From Laspinema sp. D2d (GTDB lineage: Bacteria; Cyanobacteriota; Cyanobacteriia; Cyanobacteriales; Laspinemataceae): a DNA stretch of 64,000 nt. Positions 1 through 8,965 of this stretch are shown in pieces. Within the stretch, counting starts at the first letter, position 1; each line of letters begins with the position of its first letter. The DNA lies in the NCBI RefSeq assembly GCF_025370755.1, contig NZ_JAMXFC010000001.1, forward strand, positions 1 to 64,000. The letters run 5' to 3'. Made by a program: the position numbers and the translations under genes. The notes under the pieces were generated by a model. The model did no database searches. It saw nothing but the letters and a program-made list of their open reading frames with translations, and was not told where the DNA came from.

Positions 1-150
1 CCCTTCCACTTCCAGTGAGCCTTCTGTTATGGTTTCCCATCTCAGGGAGTAGGGTCAAAAATGAGCGAACCGTAAGTCTAAATATCTGTACTTCCTGAAG
101 CGATGGACGGTTATTCTCCAAACTAGAACACTTATCTTGTAATTCAGATT

Positions 151-176
151 AACCGGGTATTATAACCCGGTTTTTT
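151..176 (+). terminator. Rho-independent terminator
   Basis: An 8-bp stem (AACCGGGT / ACCCGGTT) with a 6-base loop is followed by T4-6. The T-run lies on the + strand side, so it should end a + strand transcript that enters from before the window. An open frame at 2-52 ends in TAG and could be the tail of that gene, but 16 codons are too few to identify it. Confidence 0.75.
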
Positions 177-210
177 CTACTAAAAGCCGGGATTTTACTT
201 AATTTTAACC

Positions 211-1248
211 TTATTTATCTCCTTTCATTTCATCAATTCCCCCCAAGCTAATTAACACTCCACTCAGGGGAATCGCTAAAAATATTCCCATTATTCCTGC
301 AACCCTCGCCCCAATTAATAAAGCCAAAAACATAATAACCGGATTAATATTGATAGAATTCTTCATAATTCGGGGCATCAGTAAATTTTCTTCAACCTGC
401 TGAAGCAGAATACAAGTTACCAAAACCTTAAGACAGAGCCAAATTCCTTGAGGTAATAAAACCAGGCAAATTAAACTAATTCCTAATGTTGCCCCAATTC
501 CGGGAATTAAATCAAAAAACCCTCCGACTGCTGCCAAAATTAAAGCATAAGGAATATCAAAAATGACAAACAACACAAAACAAGACACGGCAAAAAATAT
601 GGATAAAATTAACCGGCCCCAAAAGAATCCTAGAAAATTTTTTTGAATAGCCAGAGTAATATCACTTCGCCAATGAGAGGGAAAAACCTTGAGAAACAAA
701 TTCCATACTTGTGGGCCATCTAAAAGCATAAAAAATGCTACCACTGTGATTAAAATTAAATCTACAAAGTTAATTAATATCTTTTGAATTGTCATTAATC
801 CCACCCCTATTCCTGCCAAAGCTTCCTCTCTCAGACGGTCTTCAATGGCTGTTAAATCCAACTCTAAATTTCGACGAGCTAAGACTTCTTGAATGTAGTC
901 TAATACATCCAAAAGACCCTGTAAGAGTTCAGGAGATTGTTCCAGCAATTCTTGAGCTTGGGATAAGACGGCAACCCCTAGGGTAATGGTAAGTCCCCCG
1001 AACAGGAGGAGACTGGCTAAAAAGACTAAAATTACGGCAATATTATGGGGAAACCATCGTTGAATCCATTTCACGGGGTAATGCAGCAAAAATGCTAAAA
1101 TAGCCGCAAAAATAAAAATCACAATAACGGTTTGAAAGTATCCGAATACTTGAATAATTGCCCAAGCTAAAGTTAATAAGAGCAAGTAGCGTAAGAGTTT
1201 ATAATTATTTAATTGCGACCACATATTGGGCCTAGACCGTTTGCTCAT
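211..1248 (-). CDS. AI-2E family transporter (PerM-like permease)
   Basis: Integral membrane protein of 345 residues, the usual length of the AI-2E/PerM family. Hydrophobic stretches are seen near residues 18-56, 70-95, 157-178, 210-265 and in the last 60 residues, which fits the seven to eight segments of the family. The conserved C-terminal block (QQVEENLLMPRIM followed by NPVIMFLALLIG) is present. The family is named for autoinducer-2 export, but cyanobacterial members have been linked to other small solutes, so the substrate is unknown. It stands alone, downstream of a + strand terminator, with no operon partner. The start is ATG at 1248. Confidence 0.88.
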   Translation of the reverse strand: MSKRSRPNMWSQLNNYKLLRYLLLLTLAWAIIQVFGYFQTVIVIFIFAAILAFLLHYPVKWIQRWFPHNIAVILVFLASLLLFGGLTITLGVAVLSQAQELLEQSPELLQGLLDVLDYIQEVLARRNLELDLTAIEDRLREEALAGIGVGLMTIQKILINFVDLILITVVAFFMLLDGPQVWNLFLKVFPSHWRSDITLAIQKNFLGFFWGRLILSIFFAVSCFVLFVIFDIPYALILAAVGGFFDLIPGIGATLGISLICLVLLPQGIWLCLKVLVTCILLQQVEENLLMPRIMKNSININPVIMFLALLIGARVAGIMGIFLAIPLSGVLISLGGIDEMKGDK

Positions 1249-1569
1249 TGTTTTAGGGTATAATTTTAAGGGAGAGAATGGAATAGAACAAAAACCATGT
1301 GTATAGAGGGATGGAATGGGAGAGAATCTGTGAGTTTCATGAACTCCCCGTTAGGTTGATGAGAGGCGATCGCTAATGCCTGAAAATTAGATTCCCTAAC
1401 CTGTTGTGATGCCAGAGACCCCAGTCATAGGCGATCGCCATGTTTGGCAAGAGATCTAATCAATCCAGTCTGTACCCCCCGCATTTAGGATGATTTCTGG
1501 TAGCAAAAACCTCCCCTTTTCCCAATGAGGAATACTCCATAATAGTCTCCCCTTTCAAGACTCAACAGC
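1249..1569. other. Intergenic region, no gene seen
   Basis: This 321-bp gap lies between two minus-strand genes. It holds two HIP1-related sites (GGCGATCGC near 1364 and 1430) but no open frame with a ribosome-binding site and no strong hairpin. It should contain the promoter of the AI-2E gene. Confidence 0.5.
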
Positions 1570-2538
1570 TTATCCCTTTTTGAGCTTAATAATCTCTCGC
1601 CAAGCGGTAAAAATATCCCGTTCTTCTTGTTCTGAAGAATAATTTTTATGGATAAAATCTGCTGCTTTTTTATGCTTTTCCATTAAAAGCTGGGGTTGGG
1701 TATTATAAATTCCAATTAGCTTTTCCACGGTATGAGCAAATTCAATAATATCCCCACTTTCTACGGGAAACGAAAAATCGGGTAAAAAATATTCCTTCCC
1801 GCCCCATCCATGATACCCGACAGCTAAACAGCCCGAAGCCATTGCTTCAGCGGGGGGTAAGGAGAACCCCTCTGAATAACAAAAGCTCAAAAAGATTAAA
1901 GACTCTCGAAAAATTTGGGCAACTTCTTTTTGAGGTTTTTTTTCAATAGGAATGAGGTCAAATCCATTTAAAGCATTTCTAAATTTTAAAATATTAATCA
2001 CCTGTTTAGCATCTCGTTGCATTTTTCGGTCCATCCAGCAGATTTGTTTTTTCTTAATGGGATGATAGTAAAACAGGTCGGTATCAATAGAATGATGAAT
2101 CCGAAAGAGTCGGGTTTGAGGAAAGACATACTGTAAATAATTTAAACTATTTTCGGAGGCAACGAGGACCGCGACCACATCGGGAGATTGATAAGGGGTT
2201 TCTAAGTTATATTTGTCGAAAGAATATTCATTAAAAGTATTATAGCAACCTTGATTGTAAATGACTTTGCGGAGGCCCGGTAATAGATTACCACTTTTGG
2301 GGGTTGCTGTTTCCGGCATTACGAAAAAGTCATCAGCTTTGAGTTTAATTTTAGGAAGATAAGCAATTTGGGTTTGATTTTCAAACCAATCGCATCGAAA
2401 GCCTTCATCATCATGGACAATAAACGCAGAAAATCCATGTTTATTTAAAACATCAACGTGCCGATAGAGCATTTTCACCCCGCCAATCGGTACGTTAGTG
2501 TCTGGATAGCAGACAAAATAGATATTGGGTTGCGTCAT
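1570..2538 (-). CDS. Glycosyltransferase, GT-B fold (GT4-like)
   Basis: About 322 residues. The N-terminal half has the acceptor-side signature GGVKMLYRHVDVLNKHG, common in glycosyltransferase family 4 and related enzymes. The C-terminal half has EGFSLPPAEAMASGC, the EX7E motif that binds the nucleotide-sugar donor, followed by a G-rich GYHGWGGKEYF turn. The role is probably transfer of a sugar to a polysaccharide or glycolipid at the cytosolic side; donor and acceptor cannot be read from the sequence. The longer frame begins with TTG at 2550; I prefer ATG at 2538, four codons in. No other sugar genes are adjacent, so this is an isolated transferase. Confidence 0.85.
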   Translation of the reverse strand: MTQPNIYFVCYPDTNVPIGGVKMLYRHVDVLNKHGFSAFIVHDDEGFRCDWFENQTQIAYLPKIKLKADDFFVMPETATPKSGNLLPGLRKVIYNQGCYNTFNEYSFDKYNLETPYQSPDVVAVLVASENSLNYLQYVFPQTRLFRIHHSIDTDLFYYHPIKKKQICWMDRKMQRDAKQVINILKFRNALNGFDLIPIEKKPQKEVAQIFRESLIFLSFCYSEGFSLPPAEAMASGCLAVGYHGWGGKEYFLPDFSFPVESGDIIEFAHTVEKLIGIYNTQPQLLMEKHKKAADFIHKNYSSEQEERDIFTAWREIIKLKKG

Positions 2539-2593
2539 TTTTTCAAACAATTGAGAGTCTATTACAGCAGCAATGAAGGGATGGGAAGACTAG

Positions 2594-2656
2594 ATATAGC
2601 AGTCCCGGCAGGGTGTTGATACAGTAAGGTTAGAAACCCGGTTTCTTGTCCTGCTT
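2594..2656. repeat. Dispersed repeats: half MITE end and AGAAACC palindrome
   Basis: The sequence TATAGCAGTCC matches the terminal inverted repeat of the 103-bp element at 25645-25747. It is followed by the palindrome AGAAACCCGGTTTCT at 2632-2646, a member of the family found in many intergenic gaps of this window. Confidence 0.55.
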
Positions 2657-2717
2657 GTTGTGGCATCCATTCATGGGTTGCTTTATTTTAAAACGGGAAG
2701 GGGTCAAAGGGTGAGGG

Positions 2718-3476
2718 CTAGGGACAAACAGCCCCTTGCTTGGAGTGAATGGAAACTACTGCCTCTTGTAGAGACAATTTTCGCACTTTGCCTTTGAAGA
2801 GGTTGATTTGGTAAACTTGGCGATGGGTGAGGTCGAAGGCGGATAACCAGCCACTCATGGGATGATAAGCCCCCGTGTCAATATCCAGCCAGCCGTTCCC
2901 TTTGGCGAGTTGTCCGGGTTTGATCCCTTTAAAGGTAAAGGTGATAGTATGGCCGACGACGATGAGTTTATTGGGAAAATAAGGCTTACGGATATTGTGG
3001 AAGGGTGCGCGGATCCAGCAAAAGTCTTCCGCCCCTTGATCGTGAATGGGAAGATCGGGATGAACCCCGGCATGAACTAACCAGGCGTCGCCCAAATCGA
3101 GGTAGAGGGGAAGGGTTTGCATCCAGGCGACATCTTCTAACAGGGCTTCGCTGGGATGGGAGTAGAGTTTGGGATAGCTGGTTAAGGTATTTTGTCCCCC
3201 ACTGTAGCGCCAAGCTTGGAGTGCAGCTTGGTTCACTTTACCATTGCCGCAGGCGTTGATGAGAAGATGTTCATGGTTACCAAGGAGGCAAGTAAATTTG
3301 TTATCCCGGACTAATTTAACCACGGAGGCACTATCGGGACCGCGATCGATTAAGTCCCCAAGGAAGTAGAGGCGATCGTCTGCGGTGGGACCGATCGCCT
3401 CTAGGAGTTTGACGAGTGCCTCATAATGACCGTGGACATCCCCGATCGCAATGCGTCGGTAGTTAATTTTGCTCAT
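2718..3476 (-). CDS. Metallophosphoesterase, PPP-type Ser/Thr protein phosphatase
   Basis: 252 residues with the full metal-site series of the PPP superfamily: GDVHG (residues 12-16), GDLIDRGPDS near 40, and GNHEHLL near 66, followed by a HAG and a late DTG. These bind the two-metal centre (usually Mn or Fe/Zn) that hydrolyses phosphoesters. Bacterial relatives are PrpA/PrpB-type protein phosphatases and ApaH-like Ap4A hydrolases; the short length and motif spacing favour the phosphatase group, but substrate is open. ATG start at 3476. It is monocistronic or co-transcribed with the DUF1995 gene upstream at 3606-4349, on the same strand with a 129-bp gap. Confidence 0.9.
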   Translation of the reverse strand: MSKINYRRIAIGDVHGHYEALVKLLEAIGPTADDRLYFLGDLIDRGPDSASVVKLVRDNKFTCLLGNHEHLLINACGNGKVNQAALQAWRYSGGQNTLTSYPKLYSHPSEALLEDVAWMQTLPLYLDLGDAWLVHAGVHPDLPIHDQGAEDFCWIRAPFHNIRKPYFPNKLIVVGHTITFTFKGIKPGQLAKGNGWLDIDTGAYHPMSGWLSAFDLTHRQVYQINLFKGKVRKLSLQEAVVSIHSKQGAVCP

Positions 3477-3605
3477 GAGTTGCCTGGGTAAACAAGCTGG
3501 GCTATTCCTGCTAGGGGTTAAAGAAAACGACGCCAGTCCGTCCCTATGCCAACTGAAGACTCGGACGCACTGGAGTCATGTTCCTATTATTCCCTGATTC
3601 CCAGC

Positions 3606-4349
3606 TTATTGACTTAATGCCCGTAAAAAGCGCTTCATATTGGTCATTAAGCCGGGTTTTTTGGGGGCAGTTAAGGGCGTATTGCTGCCTTCCTCTGTGG
3701 ATTCTTCAGCAGTTCCTGTCGCTTGGGTAATTAATCGTTCTAAGTCATCCCCGACGGGTTTGGCGGCAGTTTCTGAAATAAGTTCGTAGGTGTCGCCCTT
3801 TTCTAGCCAGACTTGCCAGGGACTGGGATAGCAGCGAAAGACAGCATATCCTTCTTTCGGTTGGATGTGGTAGCAGGTTTCAATGGTGGAGAGAAATCGT
3901 TCCCTAAGTTGTCTTCCGGCTAAACCAATGCCAATAATGGCGACATTTTCCAACTTCGGCAGGAGGATCACCGTGGGGCGATCGCCCGCTTGTTCGCACA
4001 TTTTCTCTAGGGTATTGACTTCCACCGCAGAAGGTTCCACAAAGAGAAATCCTTCGTCTTCCGGTTGGATTTGTCCCTTGGGTTCACTCAATCCGCGAAT
4101 GATATAGGGCCTTTCTCCCCAATCTCGACGGGCTAAGGCAGCGGCCCCCGCATCGGGAAAGTACACTTTAAAGCGATCGCCAAACAAGTCCTCAAATATG
4201 GGGAGAAATTCTTCGGCGATCGGTTGAACTTTCAGTTCCGGGATCCCGATTTCGACTTGTACCAGCCGGTATCCATCCTCTAGGGCAGCTTTGGTGGCTA
4301 TTTTTGCTTGGGCGATCGCCTCATCTAAATCTTTGGGTAGTTCAGGCAT
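3606..4349 (-). CDS. DUF1995 family protein
   Basis: About 247 residues. The sequence begins MPELPKDLDEAIAQAKIAT and continues with DGYRLVQVEIGIPELK, the hallmark of DUF1995, a family shared by cyanobacteria and chloroplasts. Plant members (LPA3-type) assist assembly of photosystem II, so a role in photosynthetic membrane maintenance is plausible but not shown here. No membrane segment or signal peptide is seen, so it is probably soluble. The frame extends six codons upstream to a TTG at 4367, but ATG at 4349 with a GAGAG just upstream is the better start. The C-terminal 40 residues are low in complexity. Confidence 0.85.
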   Translation of the reverse strand: MPELPKDLDEAIAQAKIATKAALEDGYRLVQVEIGIPELKVQPIAEEFLPIFEDLFGDRFKVYFPDAGAAALARRDWGERPYIIRGLSEPKGQIQPEDEGFLFVEPSAVEVNTLEKMCEQAGDRPTVILLPKLENVAIIGIGLAGRQLRERFLSTIETCYHIQPKEGYAVFRCYPSPWQVWLEKGDTYELISETAAKPVGDDLERLITQATGTAEESTEEGSNTPLTAPKKPGLMTNMKRFLRALSQ

Positions 4350-4738
4350 TAATCTCTCAATTATCAACGGGTTTATTTTTACGCTTGAAGGTTCGACAGA
4401 ATCATCGGTTCTTCTGTCTCGGCAAGTCGGTACAGTAACGGGAAGACAAACCGGATTTGTTCACTCCGTTTCTGCGGGATTTGCCCTCAAATTAGGCCAA
4501 AACCCCGGGTTCTTGTCCCGGGAATCTCATCCTGTACCGATGCCCTAGTCTCTCTCATTGTAAATCGAATGGGGTTGGATTCTCGGTCTAATCCTGTGCC
4601 TTCCTTTCCGTCCTTCCCATTCCACCCCTGGTTTTACCACGGGCGATCGCAGGAGGCTTGTTTTGGAATGCAAGCCGCTTGCTCGCTAGGATTGAAGTGA
4701 ATAAGATGCTCGTATCCTCATCAATTGAACAGCCGGAC
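4350..4738. other. Intergenic region with a dispersed repeat
   Basis: No gene is seen. At 4499-4547 lies a copy of a dispersed repeat (CCCGGGTTCTTGTCCCGGG followed by TGTACCGATGCCCTAG). The same arrangement, more diverged, occurs at about 32785-32832 and partly at 15830-15860. The rest is unremarkable apart from one HIP1 site. Confidence 0.55.
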
Positions 4739-5947
4739 TTATAACAACAGTCCAGCGATACAAGCGGTCATAAAACAGGCGATGGAACCGGCGAACATTG
4801 CCCTAACTCCTAAGCGGGCTAAATCCCCTTGGCGATTGGGGGCGATCGCGCTGATGCCACCAATTTGAATGGCGATCGAACCCAAGTTAGAAAAGCCACA
4901 TAAGGCATAAGTTGCAATCACCACCGCACGGGGAGAAATTGCCTGATTTTCAATCAATTGTTTTAAATCCAAATAGGCAATAAACTCATTCAAAATTGTC
5001 TTTTTCCCCAACAGCATTGCTACCGCTTCCAAATCAGCCCAAGGAACTCCCATCAACCAAGCAATGGGGGCCATTAAATAGGATAAAATCAACTCAAAAG
5101 ACAGGGAAGGAAATCCCACCCAACTGCCCATCCAGCCCAATCCCGCATTTAACAAGGCGACCAATCCTAAAAAAGCAATCAACATCGCTGCTACATTTAA
5201 GGCTAATTTTAACCCTTCAATGGCTCCGGACGTTATGGCATCAATGGCATTGACATAAGGACTTTCGCGGTTGATTTCGATGTGACCGGCGGTGGAAGAT
5301 TTTTCAGTTTCCGGATACAATAACTTAGAAACGGCCAAAGAGGCCGGTGCAGACATCACCGAAGCGGATAACAAATGTTCCACCGGAATTCCGAAAGAAA
5401 TATAGGCGGCTAATACCCCTCCAGCAATGGTGGCAAATCCTCCGGTCATCACCGCATGAAGTTCGGAATTTGTCATGTCAGCAAGATAGGGTTTAATCAG
5501 CAGCGGGGCTTCCACTTGTCCTACAAAAATATTCGCCGCAGAAGAGAGGGATTCGGCACCAGAAGTTTTCATGGTTCGCATCATCACCCAAGCAATACCC
5601 TGGACAACCCGCTGTAAAATTCCGTAGTGATAAAGGAGGGTAATGCAGGCGGAAAAAAAGATGATAGTAGGTAAAATTTTAAAGGCAAAAAAATGTTCTT
5701 TGAAGTTTTCGCCAAAGACAAAAACCGCTCCGACATCGGCAAAATTCAGAAAATCATTGACGCGATCGCCTAAAAACTTAAAGAGGGCGAAACCCGGTGT
5801 TGTCCTGAGAATAAACAGCGCAAAGAACAGTTGCAACCCAATTCCCCAGAGGACCGTTCGCCACCGGATGGCTTGTCGGTTGACCGAAAACGCATAAGAT
5901 ATCCCGACAAATGTAATTAATCCCAACAGAGAAATTAAGCGTTCCAT
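4739..5947 (-). CDS. NupC/CNT family concentrative nucleoside transporter
   Basis: About 402 residues, the standard bacterial CNT length, hydrophobic almost throughout. It carries the family signature region GFSNLGSIAIQIGGISAIAP near the C-terminus, plus the ANIFVGQVEAPLLIKPY block that forms part of the nucleoside site. CNT proteins import nucleosides with Na+ or H+ across the inner membrane. ATG at 5947, preceded by GGGGGAAAG, is chosen over an in-frame TTG at 5962. Its presence fits the deaminase-like, PfkB-kinase and purA genes near 40-46 kb, which could process imported adenosine; that link is inference. Confidence 0.93.
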   Translation of the reverse strand: MERLISLLGLITFVGISYAFSVNRQAIRWRTVLWGIGLQLFFALFILRTTPGFALFKFLGDRVNDFLNFADVGAVFVFGENFKEHFFAFKILPTIIFFSACITLLYHYGILQRVVQGIAWVMMRTMKTSGAESLSSAANIFVGQVEAPLLIKPYLADMTNSELHAVMTGGFATIAGGVLAAYISFGIPVEHLLSASVMSAPASLAVSKLLYPETEKSSTAGHIEINRESPYVNAIDAITSGAIEGLKLALNVAAMLIAFLGLVALLNAGLGWMGSWVGFPSLSFELILSYLMAPIAWLMGVPWADLEAVAMLLGKKTILNEFIAYLDLKQLIENQAISPRAVVIATYALCGFSNLGSIAIQIGGISAIAPNRQGDLARLGVRAMFAGSIACFMTACIAGLLL

Positions 5948-6119
5948 GAGCTTTCCCCCCAAAGCGCCAGAATAGTCAAATCATATCAAGTCCGTTGGAC
6001 AAAAGCGATCGCCAGAAATCGTGATCCCCACAACCCTCCTTTAGAAAAAAAGGCCCTGGGTAGATTTTGTCAAGCGGTCTATTATAGAAATATTCTTTAT
6101 CTCTTCACGAGTTAAGCCT

Positions 6120-6554
6120 ATGAAGCGTCGAGAGTTTTTAAGCTGGGTTGGTGTCGGTGGGGTTGCCAGTTTTTTACCCCTGGCGATCGCTGCCTGTACC
6201 ACCTCGGGCGAATCCAGAGCAGAAGTATCGACTACGCCAGGGAAATTTGAGGCAGTCGGAACAGTCGCTCAATTAGAGGCTGAGGGTCAAATTCTGAATG
6301 AAAATTTTAAAAATGGAGCCATTTCTGTAACGCGCAATCCAGAAGATTCTGAACTCCTTTATGCCGTAAATCCGACTTGTACTCATCAAGGCTGTCTGGT
6401 AGATTGGAACGGTGGAGAACGTAAGTACATCTGTCCTTGTCATGGGACCGAATATTCTCCTGATGGCACGCTTCTCAAAGGTCCTGCTGAAGAAAATCTC
6501 CCGCCCTATTTAGTCAAAATAGAAGGAGATCAGGTGTTAGTCCAAGCGATTTAA
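6120..6554 (+). CDS. Rieske [2Fe-2S] protein with Tat signal and possible lipobox
   Basis: 144 residues. The N-terminus is MKRREFL (twin Arg, Phe-Leu), a Tat signal, followed by a hydrophobic stretch ending LAIAAC, where Cys26 could be a lipid-modified cysteine. The cluster ligands are clear: C87-T-H89-Q-G-C92 and C105-P-C107-H108-G, a complete Rieske site with the two cysteines that form the disulfide. It is shorter than cytochrome b6f PetC (about 180 residues) and lacks its N-terminal transmembrane anchor. It is probably an exported electron-transfer protein of unknown partner. It is divergent from the CNT gene and no oxygenase subunit is adjacent. Confidence 0.92.
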   Translation: MKRREFLSWVGVGGVASFLPLAIAACTTSGESRAEVSTTPGKFEAVGTVAQLEAEGQILNENFKNGAISVTRNPEDSELLYAVNPTCTHQGCLVDWNGGERKYICPCHGTEYSPDGTLLKGPAEENLPPYLVKIEGDQVLVQAI

Positions 6555-6711
6555 ACCCTAAGTCTACGCCAACTTCAACACTGATTCATTGCCATCAAGA
6601 TCGCCGAAGTGGCGATCGCCCTGCCTAAAAATTTTCGATTGATTCATCCCGACTTTGTACATGAGGATCCGTATAGCGTCCATGCCTACCCAATGAGTTA
6701 GGAGAACAGGG

Positions 6712-7008
6712 ATGCACCTCCAGTTTTTAGGCAGGGTTAGCCTATTTTTATTCTTTTTTTCGCTACCGGCCCTCATGCAACCATTAGATCCAGCCGGTTG
6801 TTCCAACGCGAGTCCGAATCAATCCATTCCCTATTCGGCCCGGGACAAACTCGCTGAATCTATCCTGAATGCCGCTAAAAATAGTTCCAAAACTACCCAA
6901 GCGGCCCTGTTTGTACTCCCACACCAACTCCAGGGCGATCGCCGGGATGCCACGGATTTAAGTGTGATCTCCATTCCCCACTTCCATAAGGCTACTTGTC
7001 GCCCGTAA
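6712..7008 (+). CDS. Small putative exported protein
   Basis: 98 residues, family not recognised. The N-terminus (MHLQFLGRVSLFLFFFSLPALM) looks like a signal peptide, and the remainder is polar with two cysteines. The start is supported by GTTAGGAGAA ten bases upstream of the ATG, and the end by a strong hairpin four bases after the stop. A competing open frame on the other strand (6831-7085) has neither support. It may be expressed separately from the Rieske gene 157 bp upstream. Function unknown. Confidence 0.5.
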   Translation: MHLQFLGRVSLFLFFFSLPALMQPLDPAGCSNASPNQSIPYSARDKLAESILNAAKNSSKTTQAALFVLPHQLQGDRRDATDLSVISIPHFHKATCRP

Positions 7009-7012
7009 TCTC

Positions 7013-7037
7013 CAAGGGCGCAGGTTTTGCGCCCTTG
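7013..7037 (+). terminator. Hairpin after the small exported protein gene
   Basis: Perfect 10-bp inverted repeat (CAAGGGCGCA / TGCGCCCTTG) with a 5-base loop, starting four bases after the stop codon at 7008. There is no long T-run (ATACTG follows), so it may be a weak terminator or an mRNA-stabilising hairpin. The rest of the gap to 7343 shows no gene. Confidence 0.5.
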
Positions 7038-7343
7038 ATACTGCAAATTTTCCGGTAACGGCGGCGATCGCATTCTTATCCCCACTAAGCCAGCCGTCTC
7101 AAATTAGTAGTAACAACTTAAGTGAGCAAGATGCTCACACGATAAGGGTTTCAACCTTGCACCCCTTCCCCAAGCTCTGGAGGACTGCTCTAGACTTCTA
7201 ACTCTTATGATAATCTGACAGCAGATATCCACCTATCCCCATCTTTCTGTTCGGTGGATGGATCACAGATAGCTCAAACCCTTGAAAAGGGAAAATAGTT
7301 CACCCCTCAGTTCTGTCTCGCTAAAGTAGGACGACTTGATTTT

Positions 7344-7874
7344 ATGAAGATTTTGGATCGCCAAGGCCGCTTATTTGGCAAAATCAGCATTCTTGACCTG
7401 GGTGCTGCCTTGGTCATTCTCCTGGTAATCATCGGCATCTTTTTCTTTCCCGGTACTTCCGGTTCTGTTGCCCAAATTGGTGGGGTAACCACGAAACCTG
7501 TTGAGGTTGACTTGATCGTTCGGGGACTGAGTGTGCGGGACCCGGAAGCCCTACTTCGGGAATTTCAAGAAAAGGGCAAAACGAATGTGATTATCCGCAA
7601 TCAGCCTTATGGTCAAGTTGACGTCAAATCCGTAGAACTTCTCACCCGAACCCTAGCCGTTCCCCAACCCGATGGTTCTGTTAAGGCATTACCCGACCCT
7701 AGGCAAGAAGAATCATTTAGCGCTAATTTGCTGATGACCTTGAAGGGAAATGCCAAAATTACTGAGGATGGTCCAGTTCTCGGCAATAGCAAAGTCAAAA
7801 TCGGCACGCCGATGGAACTGGAAGGCACTACTTATAACTTTAATGCCAGTGTAATTGACGTGCGGATTCCCTAA
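7344..7874 (+). CDS. DUF4330 family membrane-anchored protein
   Basis: 176 residues. It opens with MKILDRQGRLFGKISILDLG and one transmembrane helix (about residues 18-38), followed by a roughly 130-residue domain predicted to lie outside the membrane. This layout is that of DUF4330, a family common in cyanobacteria and of unknown function. No catalytic motif is seen. ATG start at 7344; the preceding bases are weak as a ribosome-binding site. It is convergent with the hydrolase gene, separated by a palindromic repeat pair. Confidence 0.8.
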   Translation: MKILDRQGRLFGKISILDLGAALVILLVIIGIFFFPGTSGSVAQIGGVTTKPVEVDLIVRGLSVRDPEALLREFQEKGKTNVIIRNQPYGQVDVKSVELLTRTLAVPQPDGSVKALPDPRQEESFSANLLMTLKGNAKITEDGPVLGNSKVKIGTPMELEGTTYNFNASVIDVRIP

Positions 7875-7937
7875 GCTGCGATCGCCTCAATTTTAGAAGC
7901 GTTTCCAAATGTAATGCCTTGTCCTGAGAGTCAAGAA

Positions 7938-8007
7938 AAGAAAACCGGGTTTCTTCATCCCATTTTTGGCAATCTGTCAAAAATCTGGGCAAGAAACCCG
8001 GTTTCTT
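7938..8007. repeat. Paired AGAAACC palindromes between convergent genes
   Basis: Two palindromes, AAGAAAACCGGGTTTCTT at 7938-7955 and AAGAAACCCGGTTTCTT at 7991-8007, flank 35 bp and can also pair with each other. They lie between the convergent DUF4330 and hydrolase genes and may act as a two-way terminator. They belong to the family listed at 2632, 15754, 23668, 25776, 27161 and 32614. Confidence 0.6.
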
Positions 8008-8032
8008 AATTTGGGGATCTCAAACTGATGTC

Positions 8033-8965
8033 TTAAGTCCGGGCAAATTCTGGCGATCGCTCAGTGAGTTCCAGCAAAAATCTACGGATTAGACCAATAG
8101 TGACCGCAGGAACTTCCAATTGGGGCGTTAATCCCACGGTTTCAAGCTGGATGAACTGCCGAATCGCCGACGGGTTGAGACTGGCGAGACGCTTGCCGAG
8201 TTCGGGTCCAGTAAATTGGGACTCGCGTCCCCAAATAAAGGCGGTGGGAGTGGTCAGTTGGGGGATATCCCGGGATAAATCAAAGCAGAGGTCCCCGCGT
8301 ACGAAGGACAGGGCCGCATATTCCCCATTGGGTTCTAGGGCCGACTGTAGGTACGCTTGAACGATTTCTGGATAAATTAAGTCCGGATTGGCAAATTGTC
8401 GGCTTTGCAGGAAACCGCGAATTCCAGGTTCTGTGGCAATTCCCGTCCGATACAACAGTTGGTCTAGGATGGGAGTTTTCACCAGTTGGGCGAAAAAGCT
8501 GCTACTGTAATTTTCCCCAAAGTCGGAGAGTCCCGAGGGGGTGGTTAAAATTAAGCTTTTGAAGAATTCGGGATGGGCGATCGCCACTCGAATGGTGAAG
8601 GCAGCCGTCAGGGAAGAGGCGATCGCTACCACAGGTTCAGGACAAGTCTCTTCGATAAACTGGGTGAGGGTACTCAGATAGTCTTCAATTTGATAATTGC
8701 GTTCAGGATGTTCCGAACGTCCCCATCCGATTAAATCTGGGGCGAGAATCCGGTAGTCTCGGGCAAATGCGGGATAGACTTTCGACCACTCATAAGCAGA
8801 AGACCCCCCACCAAATCCGTGCAGGAAGAGTAAGGTCGGTTGGGTGGGGCGATCGCCCCTTTCCGAGGGTCCACCCTGCCAAAACTCTGGGCGATTCGTA
8901 TAGTAAACCATGCGACCCAGGGAGGTCACAATTGAACCCTGGTCAAAACCGGGGGGTATAAACAT
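8033..8965 (-). CDS. Alpha/beta hydrolase fold protein with atypical triad
   Basis: 310 residues from ATG at 8965, which has AGGAGGT six bases upstream; the frame runs on to a TTG at 8986 that lacks such a site. The fold is clear: oxyanion motif FLHGFGGG (47-54), PDLIGWGRS (76-84), and a nucleophile elbow A116-S-S118-L-T120 in place of the usual GxSxG. The acid position reads WGRES (245-249) instead of WGxxD. The region where the catalytic His is expected reads VGLTPQLEVP (277-286), with Leu instead of His. It may be non-hydrolytic or use other residues. No cofactor genes are adjacent. Confidence 0.85.
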   Translation of the reverse strand: MFIPPGFDQGSIVTSLGRMVYYTNRPEFWQGGPSERGDRPTQPTLLFLHGFGGGSSAYEWSKVYPAFARDYRILAPDLIGWGRSEHPERNYQIEDYLSTLTQFIEETCPEPVVAIASSLTAAFTIRVAIAHPEFFKSLILTTPSGLSDFGENYSSSFFAQLVKTPILDQLLYRTGIATEPGIRGFLQSRQFANPDLIYPEIVQAYLQSALEPNGEYAALSFVRGDLCFDLSRDIPQLTTPTAFIWGRESQFTGPELGKRLASLNPSAIRQFIQLETVGLTPQLEVPAVTIGLIRRFLLELTERSPEFART

